Shown piece by piece: positions 13,698 to 13,846 of a stretch of 13,846 nucleotides of DNA. Below the pieces are notes generated by a model, which saw only the letters and a program-made list of their open reading frames with translations, ran no database searches and had not been told where the DNA came from. The DNA lies in the NCBI GenBank assembly GCA_020631315.1, contig JAHDHM010000056.1, positions 1-13,846 of the forward strand. The letters run 5' to 3'. Source of the stretch: Acidimicrobiales bacterium (lineage in GTDB: Bacteria > Actinomycetota > Acidimicrobiia > Acidimicrobiales > Poriferisodaliceae). The position numbers and the translations under genes were made by a program. Each line of letters starts with the position of its first letter. Position 1 is the stretch's first letter.

Positions 13698-13846
13698 TTA
13701 CAGGCCGATGCGCTGTGCGAGCAGCTCGCGGTGGTAGGCGGGATCGCCGAACATCAGCTCGGAACTCTTGGCACGCTTGAAGTACAGGTGTGCCGGGTGC
13801 TCCCAGGTGAAGCCGATGCCACCGTGGATCTGGATGTTCTCGGCGG
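13698..13846 (-). CDS. Acyl-CoA dehydrogenase, C-terminal end (partial)
   Basis: The last 48 codons are present, ending in TAA at 13698-13700; the gene continues past the right edge. The tail AENIQIHGGIGFTWEHPAHLY followed by FKRAKSSELMFGDPAYHRELLAQ is the C-terminal helix region of acyl-CoA dehydrogenases. In that family Q-x-HGG-x-G-[FY] contacts FAD and the acyl-CoA, and the E-H-P is common in actinobacterial members. Acyl-CoA dehydrogenases introduce the alpha-beta double bond in fatty or other acyl-CoA thioesters. Chain-length class cannot be told. It is followed by the strong hairpin, so it is probably not cotranscribed with the amine oxidase. Confidence 0.93.
   Translation of the reverse strand, partial: AENIQIHGGIGFTWEHPAHLYFKRAKSSELMFGDPAYHRELLAQRIGL

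Overview
The window is high-GC DNA with dense coding, frequent GTG starts, 2-10 bp gaps and 4-bp start/stop overlaps, which points to an actinobacterial chromosome. The gene mix (homodimeric pyruvate dehydrogenase E1, CaiB/BaiF CoA-transferase, acyl-CoA dehydrogenase, a Septum_form-type lipoprotein, a large MalT-like LuxR regulator) would suit Acidimicrobiia or a related lineage; the lineage is an inference from gene content. I see no phage genes, insertion sequences, CRISPR array, tRNA or rRNA. Gene-free gaps are all well under 300 bp.

Layout, left to right. (1) 1-2603: the tail of a + strand gene converges on a small LapA-type membrane protein (-). A divergent 118-bp gap leads to a + strand run of an SRPBCC protein, a translationally overlapping lipoprotein and a CaiB/BaiF-type CoA-transferase. 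(2) 2604-7531: a convergent terminator-like structure separates the CoA-transferase from a - strand RNase HI fused to a SLOG-type nucleotide-sensing domain. That gene is divergent from aceE across 62 bp that holds a perfect 12-bp palindrome. aceE is followed 7 bp later by an HhH-GPD repair protein, then a four-helix membrane protein. (3) 7556-9081: a - strand cluster of a second SRPBCC protein, a 65-residue small protein and an alpha/beta-hydrolase with Thr at the usual nucleophile position. (4) 9243-11510: a 755-residue AAA/TPR/LuxR regulator, divergent from cluster 3, with a palindrome in the shared upstream region. (5) 11524-13846: - strand genes for a one-TM protein, a DinB-fold protein, a FAD amine oxidase that overlaps it by ATGA, and the C-terminal end of an acyl-CoA dehydrogenase.

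Most genes are central or lipid metabolism and housekeeping. The LuxR regulator and the divergent SRPBCC/small-protein/hydrolase cluster look like a possible regulator-target pair. The amine oxidase and DinB protein look translationally coupled.

The least ordinary signals are the RNase HI-SLOG fusion, the hydrolase's apparent Ser-to-Thr change, a 13-bp inverted repeat that could hide the start codon of the small protein, and two tandem micro-duplications that each copy the 3' end and stop codon of a gene. I did not find a clearly new multi-gene system.
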